Shown here: piece by piece, positions 48,805 through 56,184 of the stretch
Layout of the letters: each line of letters opens with the position of its first letter
Position numbering within the stretch: position 1 is the stretch's first letter
DNA from: a virus
Virus record (IMG/VR): IMGVR_UViG_3300032242_000468
Span: 55,274 to 119,273 of that record
Strand: one strand, 5' to 3'
Length of the DNA: 64,000 nucleotides
Translations under genes and position numbers: made by a program
The notes under the pieces: model-generated
What the model saw: the letters and a program-made list of their open reading frames with translations, nothing else
Database searches by the model: none
What the model was told of the DNA's origin: nothing

Positions 48805-50028
48805 ATGGCGTATGTAATAAAAAACACAGCAGGCGAACAATTAACCATTGTTAACGATGGTACAGTTGATCAAACAACAAGTCTTACTCTTATAGGTAGG
48901 AATTATAGTAATTTTGGTCAAATTATAAATGAAAATTTTGTTCAACTATTAGAAAATTTTGCCAATGGTACTCCTCCAGGTAATCCTATTGCTGGACAAC
49001 TTTGGTATGATTCTGTAAATAAAAAACTTAAATTATACAGTGGTAATTTATTTAGAAGTCTTCCTCAATTAACCAGTTCAATTACTCAACCTTCCGGCCA
49101 AGGTGTTGGTGATATGTGGTATAATACCACTGAACAAAAATTATACATTTTTGATGGATCAAATTATAATTTAATAGGACCTCAATTTACTGGAATTTCT
49201 GGTTTAAATGCTATTGTTCCAGCAAAAATAGTAGATACTGAGAATGTATCACACTATGTTTTAAAACATAATGTAGAAAATATCTTAACAGGCAATGTAG
49301 AAACAATTGCAATCACTGCGGCAGATACTTTTGAAATTAATAGTACTGTTAATCCTATTGCAGGTTTTGATTATCTTAAACGCGGAATAAATCTGTACAG
49401 TTCAAATCCTACTCTTAATAATGGTGTTTCTCGTTTTGGTAATGGAAGGTATGATACTATTTTATGGGGTACAGCAGAAACTGCTCGATCTCTAATTGAC
49501 GATAGTGGAAATATTATATCAGTGAGCGATTTTGTAATTTCTACAAATCCTCAAATTTCTAATACTTTATTACCTACTGGTGCAGGAACTATTGATGTAG
49601 GAAGTAGTGCTTTTCCTTTTAGAACAGTTTATGCAAATACTAACATTGCTACGTATGCTGACTTGGCAGAACGTTACAAAGCAGATGCATTATATGATGA
49701 AGGTACTGTATTAGTAGTTGGTGGAGATTATGAAGTTACTATTTGCAGAACTTATCAAAATGAAAGTGTAGCAGGTGTTGTTAGTTTGTACCCTGCATAT
49801 GCTATGAATGAAGATTTAGGACCATCTAATCTTGCTCCATATATAGCATTAAAAGGTCGTGTTCCTTGCAAAATAAAAGGACCTGTTAAGAAAGGTGATT
49901 TATTGGTTACCAGTGAGTTTCCTGGATATGCTGAATCTAAAAAATCAGGAGATCCGCACGTGGGAATTATCGGAAAGGCACTCCAAGATTTTTCTGGAGA
50001 TTACGGAAAAATAGAAATAATGGTATAA
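48805..50028 (+). CDS. Tail fibre paralogue 4 with YADLAE C-terminal domain
   Basis: The 407-residue protein has the shared anchor (TSLTLIGRNYSNFGQIINEN, FVQLLENFAN, GQLWYDS, GDMWYNTTEQKLYIFDG) and a C-terminal domain starting TYADLAERYKADALYDEGTV, with AGVVSLYPAY and KKGDLLVTSEFPG. This is clearly related to paralogue 3. The shaft is the shortest of the four. It ends the 32 kb plus-strand block and is followed at once by a bidirectional terminator. Confidence 0.8.
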   Translation: MAYVIKNTAGEQLTIVNDGTVDQTTSLTLIGRNYSNFGQIINENFVQLLENFANGTPPGNPIAGQLWYDSVNKKLKLYSGNLFRSLPQLTSSITQPSGQGVGDMWYNTTEQKLYIFDGSNYNLIGPQFTGISGLNAIVPAKIVDTENVSHYVLKHNVENILTGNVETIAITAADTFEINSTVNPIAGFDYLKRGINLYSSNPTLNNGVSRFGNGRYDTILWGTAETARSLIDDSGNIISVSDFVISTNPQISNTLLPTGAGTIDVGSSAFPFRTVYANTNIATYADLAERYKADALYDEGTVLVVGGDYEVTICRTYQNESVAGVVSLYPAYAMNEDLGPSNLAPYIALKGRVPCKIKGPVKKGDLLVTSEFPGYAESKKSGDPHVGIIGKALQDFSGDYGKIEIMV

Positions 50029-50057
50029 TAAAAAAGCCGCGTTAAGCGGCTTTTTTT
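50029..50057. terminator. Bidirectional terminator between converging genes
   Basis: AAAAAGCCGC (50031-50040), loop GTTAA and GCGGCTTTTT (50046-50055) form a perfect 10-bp stem with T runs on both strands. It ends both the fibre operon and the minus-strand gene whose stop it overlaps. Confidence 0.92.
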
Positions 50058-50745
50058 ATGCTTCGGCTTTTGCCTTCTTTTTAACTGTCGGAACTAACTC
50101 CTCAGCCTTTCGACGCATTTCTGCGGCCTGCTTGGCTAATTTGTCTGCTTGACTGCGATAAAGTTTTGCCTGTTGTTCTGGAGTAGCGTCTTCTGGGACA
50201 GCAACCATTTCATCTGGACTAACAGTTTCTCCGAGAACATCTGCTGAAGTTGTTTTAACAGCAGATTCTTGTAAAGCCTTAGCGGCTTTTTCTTCTCTAG
50301 CCTTAACCCACTTGCTCTTATATTCTTCTGGAGGCTCTGTTTTATTTTTAGGAGCCTTTTGTCCTTCTGGAATAATTGCAAGTTCTTCAAGTTTAACACC
50401 TTTTTGTTGGGCAATTAATGTGTTCAACTCGTCTAAAGGAATGTTAGTAGTTGTGTTAGGCATTACAATAACCATATTGGTAGCAACCTTTTTAAGGTGA
50501 CCGTTGGTATGTAAATATTCTAACATGTTATTTCCGTCTGGAAATCTACGTACAGCGAGAATATCGGCAAGTTCATTTGCTTGCTGACCGCTGTCATTTT
50601 CTAACACACTCATCAAAGAGTCATGGTGGAAATCAACTAACCCTTGTGATCCTACTACTAAGGCACTATAAGGGTCTCCTGGTAGCGTTCTATATACGAT
50701 AACGACCCTTGCGCTATTGTTTTTCATCCTGCCGATATGCTTCAT
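50056..50745 (-). CDS. Conserved phage protein of unknown function
   Basis: The 229-residue protein starts MKHIGRMKNNSARVVIVYRT, has an ordered alpha/beta N-terminal part (about 1-130) with LVDFHHDSLMSVLENDSGQQ and ILAVRRFPDGNNMLEYLH, and ends in a long Lys/Glu/Ala-rich coiled coil. I know similar proteins from T4-like marine phages but no function. It is the last gene of a small group behind a perfect late box at 51285-51292, so it is likely a late, perhaps structural or assembly, protein. Confidence 0.7.
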   Translation of the reverse strand: MKHIGRMKNNSARVVIVYRTLPGDPYSALVVGSQGLVDFHHDSLMSVLENDSGQQANELADILAVRRFPDGNNMLEYLHTNGHLKKVATNMVIVMPNTTTNIPLDELNTLIAQQKGVKLEELAIIPEGQKAPKNKTEPPEEYKSKWVKAREEKAAKALQESAVKTTSADVLGETVSPDEMVAVPEDATPEQQAKLYRSQADKLAKQAAEMRRKAEELVPTVKKKAKAEA

Positions 50746-50757
50746 AGTATTTTCCTT

Positions 50758-50979
50758 TTATTGAGCCGCTTGTTGAGCCGCTTGTGCTGGTACTACAGCA
50801 TTTAAGAAAGCATCAAGTTTAGCATATACTTGCCCAACTCCTGCCATCTCTGCCGCTTTGAAAGTACCGCGGGTTGCGGCAATATCAATAATTGCTCTAA
50901 TGTTCTGTAAATCTGTTACAGTTAATTCTGGCGCTTTTGGTGCTTCTTGTGCTGGCGCATTTTCTACTTCGTCTGACAT
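50758..50979 (-). CDS. Small conserved phage protein
   Basis: The 73-residue acidic protein has an Ala/Pro-rich N terminus, a central LTVTDLQNIRAIIDIAATRG and FKAAEMAGVGQVYAKLDAFL, and an Ala/Gln tail. Similar small proteins are common in T4-like cyanophages and relatives, without known function. It lies 12 bases before the next gene in the late group 51271-50056. Confidence 0.7.
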   Translation of the reverse strand: MSDEVENAPAQEAPKAPELTVTDLQNIRAIIDIAATRGTFKAAEMAGVGQVYAKLDAFLNAVVPAQAAQQAAQ

Positions 50980-50980
50980 G

Positions 50981-51271
50981 TCATCTCCTGTTATGTAAAA
51001 TTTGGCATCCGAGGCTAAACATAGTTAGTTCTTTGGGCTCTTCAAACCCAACTTCAAAAACAGTAGTCATTTTGTTATCGTCAATTAAACCGGTGTTTTT
51101 ACGAATACAAAAACGACTGTCTAAATTTTGAAGTATCCAAAGTTCTACTAATTTGACAGTATGGTGATCAACATCACGGAGTGTCATCTTAGCAAAGTTT
51201 GGAGGCATACGCCTTAACTTTCTCATTTCTAAGAGAGCCAAAGGGTTTACCTTACCTCTAACTAAAGCCAT
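50981..51271 (-). CDS. Conserved phage protein of unknown function
   Basis: The 96-residue basic protein includes LRRMPPNFAKMTLRDVDHHT and VELWILQNLDSRFCIRKN. No motif is recognised. It is the first gene after a perfect TATAAATA late box whose last base is 14 bases from the ATG, and is one base from the next gene. This suggests late expression of this three-gene group. Confidence 0.65.
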   Translation of the reverse strand: MALVRGKVNPLALLEMRKLRRMPPNFAKMTLRDVDHHTVKLVELWILQNLDSRFCIRKNTGLIDDNKMTTVFEVGFEEPKELTMFSLGCQILHNRR

Positions 51272-51283
51272 AATATACCTACT

Positions 51284-52540
51284 TTATTTATAATGTGCGT
51301 ACTGGCCGAATGGCGATTTTATGGAATCGTCACCGTGGATAATAAACAGAGTATCGCAATAGTCCTCATCACCCCAACTACCGCAAGGATAACCGTCTGT
51401 AAACATCACAAACTTCTTGGGCTCAATACCCTGTTCTTTCATAAAGTCCCAGTTAACTGTAAAGTCTGTACCACCGCCACCTTTACACTCATATTCCATG
51501 ATTTCATCTGCGGTATCGCCTGTAAATTGCTTGTATCCATATACTTCTGTATCAAATGTCCACAAGTCTAATTTAAAATCTACATACTCATCCATAATGC
51601 CTTTAACTTCACTTAAGAAGTCTTTGGCCATTGCGTCACTGATAGAACCTGACATGTCAATACAGACACTCACATCTACAGTTTCGTCATTGGTCATGCC
51701 TGGTAGTACAGCACCACTATGTTGCGATTTGCGGTTAGGACGCTGGAAACTAAAATTGCTCTTAAGAATACTTTGGATATTCATACGCAGGAGTTCACGC
51801 CAGTCCATTTTAGGCTCTGTAAAGTCTGTAATAAGACGCTGAACACCTGCTGGAACACGACCTGCTCCTGCGGCCTGAGCGGCACTTACCATTGCTTCTT
51901 TGATCTCGTCTTTAATTGCTTTCTTTTCTTCGGCCGTAAGTTTAGGACGACCTTTGCCTTTGCCACTGCCGTCAACTTCTTCGCCGTCACCTTCGGCCTC
52001 GCCTTCACCATCCAAATGCTCGTCTAACAATTCACCTAATTTAGTTAAGTCAATTTTTTCTGCATTGTCGTAAAGGTGTTGGTAAATCTCTTCATAACTC
52101 ATACCGCGGTATTTGTTGTCTTGATAGATCTTCATCCAACTTGGGCTAACACCAATACGCTCGTCTTTCAAAATTTGATTGACAGCATAGTCAGCGGCAA
52201 TATTTGACAGTATAGGATCTCGACCATCTCGGCGACCCAAGTGGTCAAACACATTATGTAGAACTTCGTGTGCGAAACCAAACTCGCACTCTTTAGGATT
52301 CATTTTGTCAACGAATTCTAAGTTAAAATAAAAGTTACGTCCATCTGTGGCTAATGTTTGGCACCAGTCTGAAGCATCAATAAGCGACATACGGGTTGCC
52401 ATATTGCCAAAGAAAGGATGACGCAACAATAGGCCCACACGAGCCGTGATCAATTTGTCAATAATCTTATTCTTTTCTGCCTGTGTAAAGACTTTGGCAG
52501 GCTTTACTTTTTTGGCTTTTTCTGTTGCTGTATTAGACAT
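51284..52540 (-). CDS. VWA-like metallopeptidase partner of MoxR (DUF2201 type)
   Basis: The 418-residue protein has an N-terminal metallopeptidase-like domain with HEVLH at 91-95 and a following DH at 99-100. It then has an acidic linker, and a C-terminal von Willebrand A-like domain with the metal-binding DMSGS (about 296-300) and MFTDGYPCG near the end. Such proteins are usually encoded next to MoxR AAA+ ATPases and form chaperone-like pairs. Here moxR lies directly upstream on the same strand. A sigma70-like promoter (TATAAT at 52569-52574) sits in the gap, so the gene can be transcribed on its own. The target in the infected cell is unknown. Confidence 0.85.
   Translation of the reverse strand: MSNTATEKAKKVKPAKVFTQAEKNKIIDKLITARVGLLLRHPFFGNMATRMSLIDASDWCQTLATDGRNFYFNLEFVDKMNPKECEFGFAHEVLHNVFDHLGRRDGRDPILSNIAADYAVNQILKDERIGVSPSWMKIYQDNKYRGMSYEEIYQHLYDNAEKIDLTKLGELLDEHLDGEGEAEGDGEEVDGSGKGKGRPKLTAEEKKAIKDEIKEAMVSAAQAAGAGRVPAGVQRLITDFTEPKMDWRELLRMNIQSILKSNFSFQRPNRKSQHSGAVLPGMTNDETVDVSVCIDMSGSISDAMAKDFLSEVKGIMDEYVDFKLDLWTFDTEVYGYKQFTGDTADEIMEYECKGGGGTDFTVNWDFMKEQGIEPKKFVMFTDGYPCGSWGDEDYCDTLFIIHGDDSIKSPFGQYAHYK
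51285..51292 (-). promoter_or_regulatory. Late promoter, exact TATAAATA
   Basis: This perfect T4-type late box on the minus strand overlaps the stop codon of the VWA gene and lies just ahead of three small genes (51271 down to 50056). It would give them late expression apart from the early block upstream. Confidence 0.75.
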
Positions 52541-52568
52541 ATGGTACCTTTCTGTAGTGTATGTATAT

Positions 52569-52597
52569 ATTATATACTCTTTTTGCTAAAAGAGCAA
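52569..52597 (-). promoter_or_regulatory. Host sigma70-like promoter for the VWA gene
   Basis: On the minus strand TTGCTC (52592-52597), a 17-base spacer and a perfect TATAAT (52569-52574) lie 29-57 bases before the ATG. Confidence 0.6.
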
Positions 52598-52603
52598 GCG
52601 AAA

Positions 52604-52620
52604 CAGGCCCTTTCGGGCCC
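52604..52620 (-). terminator. Hairpin after moxR, possible terminator
   Basis: GGCCC and GGGCC pair around a GAAA tetraloop on the minus strand, 5 bases past the moxR stop, followed by TGTTTCG. The T run is weak, so termination may be partial. A second, AT-rich hairpin (CTCTTTT/AAAAGAG, 52577-52594) follows and overlaps the next promoter. Confidence 0.5.
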
Positions 52621-52624
52621 GTTT

Positions 52625-53707
52625 TTAGTTCTCCATTGCTTGGATAATGTACTTGCCGTACTTATCATGGAACTTGTCAAAATGCTTCAATTTGCTAGCA
52701 TCAAATGGTAAGTTATAGTTAGTGAGGGCAATCTTGGCACCCATAACAACCAATTCAGTTGGGAAATTATCCATCATAAACTTGAAGAAGTTGTCTGCCA
52801 TACCGTCCCAACCTTTAACTTTCTTTTGGTCTGCGGTTTGGAGTTCGTAGCACAGGCTAATTGCCAAAGAGTACATCGCAGAGATTTCTTTGATGTTGAC
52901 TTTCTCAACCTTGCCTGACAGAATGTCTTCTGGCTTAGGCATTTGTTTTGCTACCTTGCGGTGTGCCATAAACTTGATAGCAAGGCCTTCACCAATAGCA
53001 CCTGACACCAAATCTGTCAATGTACCTTCTGGCAAGTCGTCATCGCCCAACAACTCGCTTACAAACGACCAAGAACGGGGAGTAGCAAAAGACTTGCTGG
53101 CGCTCTTTGGATCAAAGTCGTACAAGTCGCCTTTAGCAAAACCAATGTAACCTACAACCTGCTCATGAATGCGGTTGTTAACAGCCCACTGGTGCCAGTC
53201 TTCAAAGTCTGTACGCAATTCCAAGTGAACAAAACGGTTAGCCAATGGGCTAGGCATACGATAAGTAACACCTTTATCTGTTTCACGGTTACCTGCGGCA
53301 ACAATTGAAACGCCTTTTGGCAATTTGTATGTGCCAACACGACGGTTAAGCACCAATTGGAAAGCCGCCGCCTGTGTAGCAGGAGCCGCAGAGTTCAACT
53401 CATCTAAGAACAGGATAGCAGTTGAGTCTGGATCTGTGGGCAATTCTGCAGGAGGTGCCCAGGTCATAGTGTTTTCTACACTATTGTAATATGGAATACC
53501 CTTAATATCTGTAGGTTCCCATAAACTCAAACGAACATCAATGACTTCACGACCTTGCTCATCACCAATTTGTTTAACAATGTCACTCTTGCCAATGCCT
53601 GGGGCACCCCATAGGAACAATGGACGTTGGATTTTGAGTGCTTTACGAACCGCAGCCTTTGCTTCGTTTGGAGAAACTGTACGATTAGTGCTGATTTTTT
53701 CTGCCAT
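52625..53707 (-). CDS. MoxR-family AAA+ ATPase
   Basis: The 360-residue protein has Walker A GAPGIGKSD (about 34-42), Walker B AILFLDELNSA (about 92-102), a sensor-like AAGNRETD and an arginine-rich PSPLANRFVHLEL. This is the layout of MoxR ATPases, which act with VWA proteins to remodel or insert cofactors into other proteins. The VWA/metallopeptidase partner follows directly. The gene has its own sigma70-like promoter and a leader hairpin, suggesting early expression. Confidence 0.9.
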   Translation of the reverse strand: MAEKISTNRTVSPNEAKAAVRKALKIQRPLFLWGAPGIGKSDIVKQIGDEQGREVIDVRLSLWEPTDIKGIPYYNSVENTMTWAPPAELPTDPDSTAILFLDELNSAAPATQAAAFQLVLNRRVGTYKLPKGVSIVAAGNRETDKGVTYRMPSPLANRFVHLELRTDFEDWHQWAVNNRIHEQVVGYIGFAKGDLYDFDPKSASKSFATPRSWSFVSELLGDDDLPEGTLTDLVSGAIGEGLAIKFMAHRKVAKQMPKPEDILSGKVEKVNIKEISAMYSLAISLCYELQTADQKKVKGWDGMADNFFKFMMDNFPTELVVMGAKIALTNYNLPFDASKLKHFDKFHDKYGKYIIQAMEN

Positions 53708-53732
53708 TTTGGATCCTTAAAAAGTAGTGTTT

Positions 53733-53751
53733 TACTGTGTCTTTCACAGTA
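53733..53751 (-). promoter_or_regulatory. Leader stem-loop upstream of moxR
   Basis: TACTGTG and CACAGTA form a perfect 7-bp stem with a 5-base loop, about 26 bases before the moxR ATG and just past the predicted transcription start. It could be an operator or an RNA element at the 5' end. Confidence 0.45.
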
Positions 53752-53756
53752 TTATT

Positions 53757-53785
53757 AGTATACTACTATTCCGAGACTTTGTCTG
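53757..53785 (-). promoter_or_regulatory. Host sigma70-like promoter for moxR
   Basis: On the minus strand CAGACA (53780-53785), a 17-base spacer and TATACT (53757-53762) match 4 of 6 and 5 of 6 consensus bases. The -10 lies inside the palindrome TAGTATACTA (53756-53765). It overlaps the end of the upstream gene. Confidence 0.5.
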
Positions 53786-54164
53786 TGGCTTTTCTGCTAC
53801 TCTTGTCTTTTGCGTAGCCGAATTTAACCAAATTTCCGGAGAAAAGAACCAATTGTACTGCCATCTTCTCGCTGAATACGTATACACTCTTTCGGTCTAT
53901 ATAAAATGGCGAATCTATGTATTTGTCTAACCAAAGTATATGTCGGTTTTCAAATACCTGTTTCTTGTCTTCCATATCCACTTTGTAGGATTTCAAGTGT
54001 TGGCTAAATGCTTCAAATCCCTGATCGGTTAGTCTTAGCCCACCTTTTTCTTTAATTCGTGGGTTTACCCAAAATGTGGCAATAAATCGTTTGAATGTTT
54101 TGATGTCGTCGGGATAACCTAAGCAATTAACTATGTATTTGGTTAGTTCAATTTTCTGATTCAT
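53766..54164 (-). CDS. Conserved phage protein of unknown function
   Basis: The 132-residue basic protein contains GGLRLTDQGFEAFSQHLKSY, LDKYIDSPFYID and VFSEKMAVQLVLFSGNLVKFG. Similar proteins occur in many T4-like marine phages, without known function. It overlaps the gene before it by 17 bases. The moxR promoter lies in its last codons. Confidence 0.65.
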   Translation of the reverse strand: MNQKIELTKYIVNCLGYPDDIKTFKRFIATFWVNPRIKEKGGLRLTDQGFEAFSQHLKSYKVDMEDKKQVFENRHILWLDKYIDSPFYIDRKSVYVFSEKMAVQLVLFSGNLVKFGYAKDKSSRKATDKVSE

Positions 54165-54447
54165 CTTGGACTTTCTTACCTGTAGTTAGTTTATATACAG
54201 AAAAGTCCTGGCAATTAAAGGTTTTATTAAGTTTTTCGGCAAGATTGAATGCGTGTCCGCTGTTTGAAAAACTAACCTTTTTATATTTGGGTCCAACTTC
54301 GGCGGCCAAGATACTGCTGGTTTTCAAATTGACAGGTTTATCTCGATAAAAAACAGCCCAAATGGCATCGGCTTCTAAAACTTGTTCTGTTTTATAATTA
54401 GTTTTGTTTGTTATTTCTAATAAAACGGTTGGCTTAGGCCTGCTCAT
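54148..54447 (-). CDS. Conserved phage protein of unknown function
   Basis: The 99-residue protein begins MSRPKPTVLLEITNKTNYKT and contains EADAIWAVFYRDKPVNLKTS, KYKKVSFSNSGHAFNLAEKL and a FSVYKL end. It looks like a small alpha/beta fold common in T4-like marine phages. Its start codon lies directly after a 10-bp stem-loop whose loop holds the GGAG ribosome site, so its translation may be controlled. Confidence 0.65.
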   Translation of the reverse strand: MSRPKPTVLLEITNKTNYKTEQVLEADAIWAVFYRDKPVNLKTSSILAAEVGPKYKKVSFSNSGHAFNLAEKLNKTFNCQDFSVYKLTTGKKVQDESEN

Positions 54448-54478
54448 AATAAGTGCGCTCCAAATGTACGCACTTATT
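54448..54478 (-). promoter_or_regulatory. Stem-loop with the ribosome site in its loop
   Basis: AATAAGTGCG (54448-54457) and CGCACTTATT (54469-54478) pair perfectly over 10 bp around an 11-base loop. Read on the minus strand, the loop ends in GGAG, the ribosome site of the gene starting at 54447. An AATAAATA late-like box overlaps the outer arm. Confidence 0.65.
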
Positions 54479-54487
54479 TATTACAGA

Positions 54488-54727
54488 TCAGCGTAAACCG
54501 CCCCCGTCCATATTAACGGTAATTACTTCTTCTGAGGGAGTCTGTTGAAGTTGTTCTTCTTGTACACCTGCTAATCTGATCATAGCAATAGTAATACTTT
54601 CTGTCAATTGAACTGCTTCGTCAATAGTGAGTGTCACAGATTTTTGTTTGGATTTGTAGGCTATCTTAGACTTATTGATAAAGTTTTCGATAGGTATTAT
54701 ATTAAGTGGGCGTATCGGATTCGTCAT
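54488..54727 (-). CDS. Small conserved phage protein
   Basis: The 79-residue protein includes VTLTIDEAVQLTESITIAMI and a Gly/Asp C terminus (NMDGGGLR). It overlaps the end of the upstream gene by 26 bases. No function is recognised. Confidence 0.6.
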   Translation of the reverse strand: MTNPIRPLNIIPIENFINKSKIAYKSKQKSVTLTIDEAVQLTESITIAMIRLAGVQEEQLQQTPSEEVITVNMDGGGLR

Positions 54728-55202
54728 TTTGTTTCCCTACTGAGTTTAAAATTGTTTTCATTTCAAGTTCTGTTTTGAACGGACCTTTAAACGGATAACG
54801 TTCAAGTGTGATCAGTTTAGGACAGAATGATTTTACCCAACCTTTGCGGAATTGAATAACATAATATCCGGCACAATACTGACTCTTGCTTTTTGTGCTC
54901 TTTGCGTAGATAGGCAGTTTTTTAACTACGTTGTACAAAGGTCCGTAGGGTTTAGAACTACAAGGATAGTCATAAACAGAATATTGGTTATTTGTAGGCT
55001 GTACTTTGGCTTTTGAATACTGCTCAAATTGAACACCTAATTTTTCAATAACTTCATCAAGTGTACCTACTTCTAACTTGACACCTTGTTTATCTACACT
55101 ATAGATTTTCTTTTCTTTGCGTAGGGTGCCAATTTTCTGTCCATCCTGTTCAAGGATCCAGCATTTTCCATCGATGATAGGTTTAGCATTAATTAGTTTC
55201 AT
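54702..55202 (-). CDS. Conserved phage protein of unknown function
   Basis: The 166-residue protein opens with a beta-hairpin-like part (KCWILEQDGQKIGTLRKEKK) and continues with basic and aromatic segments such as YPCSSKPYGPLYNVVKKLPI and CAGYYVIQFRKGWVKSFCPK. I know relatives in T4-like marine phages but no function. It overlaps the exonuclease gene by 14 bases, so it may be translated with it. Confidence 0.65.
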   Translation of the reverse strand: MKLINAKPIIDGKCWILEQDGQKIGTLRKEKKIYSVDKQGVKLEVGTLDEVIEKLGVQFEQYSKAKVQPTNNQYSVYDYPCSSKPYGPLYNVVKKLPIYAKSTKSKSQYCAGYYVIQFRKGWVKSFCPKLITLERYPFKGPFKTELEMKTILNSVGKQNDESDTPT

Positions 55203-56184
55203 TTACATACCTCGCACTTAATGGTTCAGCATAACTTTGAACCTGTTCACTAATTTTCTGTAGGTCATATTCACCACAGAACTTTAACAATCTAATACCA
55301 ACTTGGCTTAGATTCTTTTCGGCATCTTTAGAAGCCTGTATTGTTTCACGAATAAGTTGTTTAATGTCATCCGGCTGTGCTGTCAAATCACACAATTGTA
55401 CATTACGATTATAATCGTCAAGTACACGATGTTCGACACCTTCATGGTCGGTCCAACGTTGAAGCATCATATTGTTCCAAGAAAATCCTTTACTCGCCCT
55501 GTCAGCATACGCTTCACGGAGACCAATTTTATTCTTTGTCCCTTTCTCACGTACTCCCGGATATGCACTAAAGATATTGTCGGAGGTGTCTCCACGCATA
55601 CACTTCTCAAATAACAACCAGCCTGGATCCGGCGCGGCTTTTTCTTGTTTAGTTTTAGAATCAATGACACGTTTTCCCTTTTCATTGAAGTATCCTTCGT
55701 GTGTGGTAGTGATCTGCATCACACCATTATACTGTTTTACATTAGGGGCAATCAATTGTGCGAAATCGCCGTCTGTTGAGATGATCACATGATCATCGTT
55801 TGGATGTGCTTGAATGAATCCTGCGATTAAATCGTCTGCTTCAAGTTGTGGATGTTGTAGAACAGTACAGTTGGTCTTATTAGCAATAAAATCTTTGAAC
55901 TGATCAAATGTTTCCCAAAAGATTTTGTCTTCTTCTTGTTCACGGGGAGTCTGCGCGGCACGGGCATCTGAACGTTGACGCTTGTAAGGGGCATAATAAT
56001 CCTTACGCCACGAACGACCTTCTAAACAGAATACAACATGGCTACCATTAAAGTCTTTCCATGCTTTGCGGACACTGCTCAATACCGTGTGTATGCTCAT
56101 GCCAACTTTGTCTTCAGTTGACCCTCGAATAACGTGTCTGGCTCTAAAAAATGTGTTTGCTGTGTCTACTAAAATATATGTCAT
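55189..56184 (-). CDS. rnh: 5'-3' exonuclease, FEN/T4 RNase H family
   Basis: The 331-residue protein has the FEN acidic residues in DTANTFFRARH (Asp7), HPQLEADDLIAGF, ISTDGDFAQL and CMRGDTSDNIFS, with the KYKRQRSDAR-like arch region. T4 RNase H (305 residues) removes RNA primers and flaps from lagging strands; this gene fits in length and motifs. It starts at the stop of the upstream gene with a one-base overlap. Confidence 0.88.
   Translation of the reverse strand: MTYILVDTANTFFRARHVIRGSTEDKVGMSIHTVLSSVRKAWKDFNGSHVVFCLEGRSWRKDYYAPYKRQRSDARAAQTPREQEEDKIFWETFDQFKDFIANKTNCTVLQHPQLEADDLIAGFIQAHPNDDHVIISTDGDFAQLIAPNVKQYNGVMQITTTHEGYFNEKGKRVIDSKTKQEKAAPDPGWLLFEKCMRGDTSDNIFSAYPGVREKGTKNKIGLREAYADRASKGFSWNNMMLQRWTDHEGVEHRVLDDYNRNVQLCDLTAQPDDIKQLIRETIQASKDAEKNLSQVGIRLLKFCGEYDLQKISEQVQSYAEPLSARYVNETN

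Noticed and set aside
43419-50028. Diversity-generating retroelement acting on the fibre genes
   Set aside because: No reverse transcriptase and no template/variable repeat pair seen in the window; likeness between genes is in the anchors, not in short end repeats.
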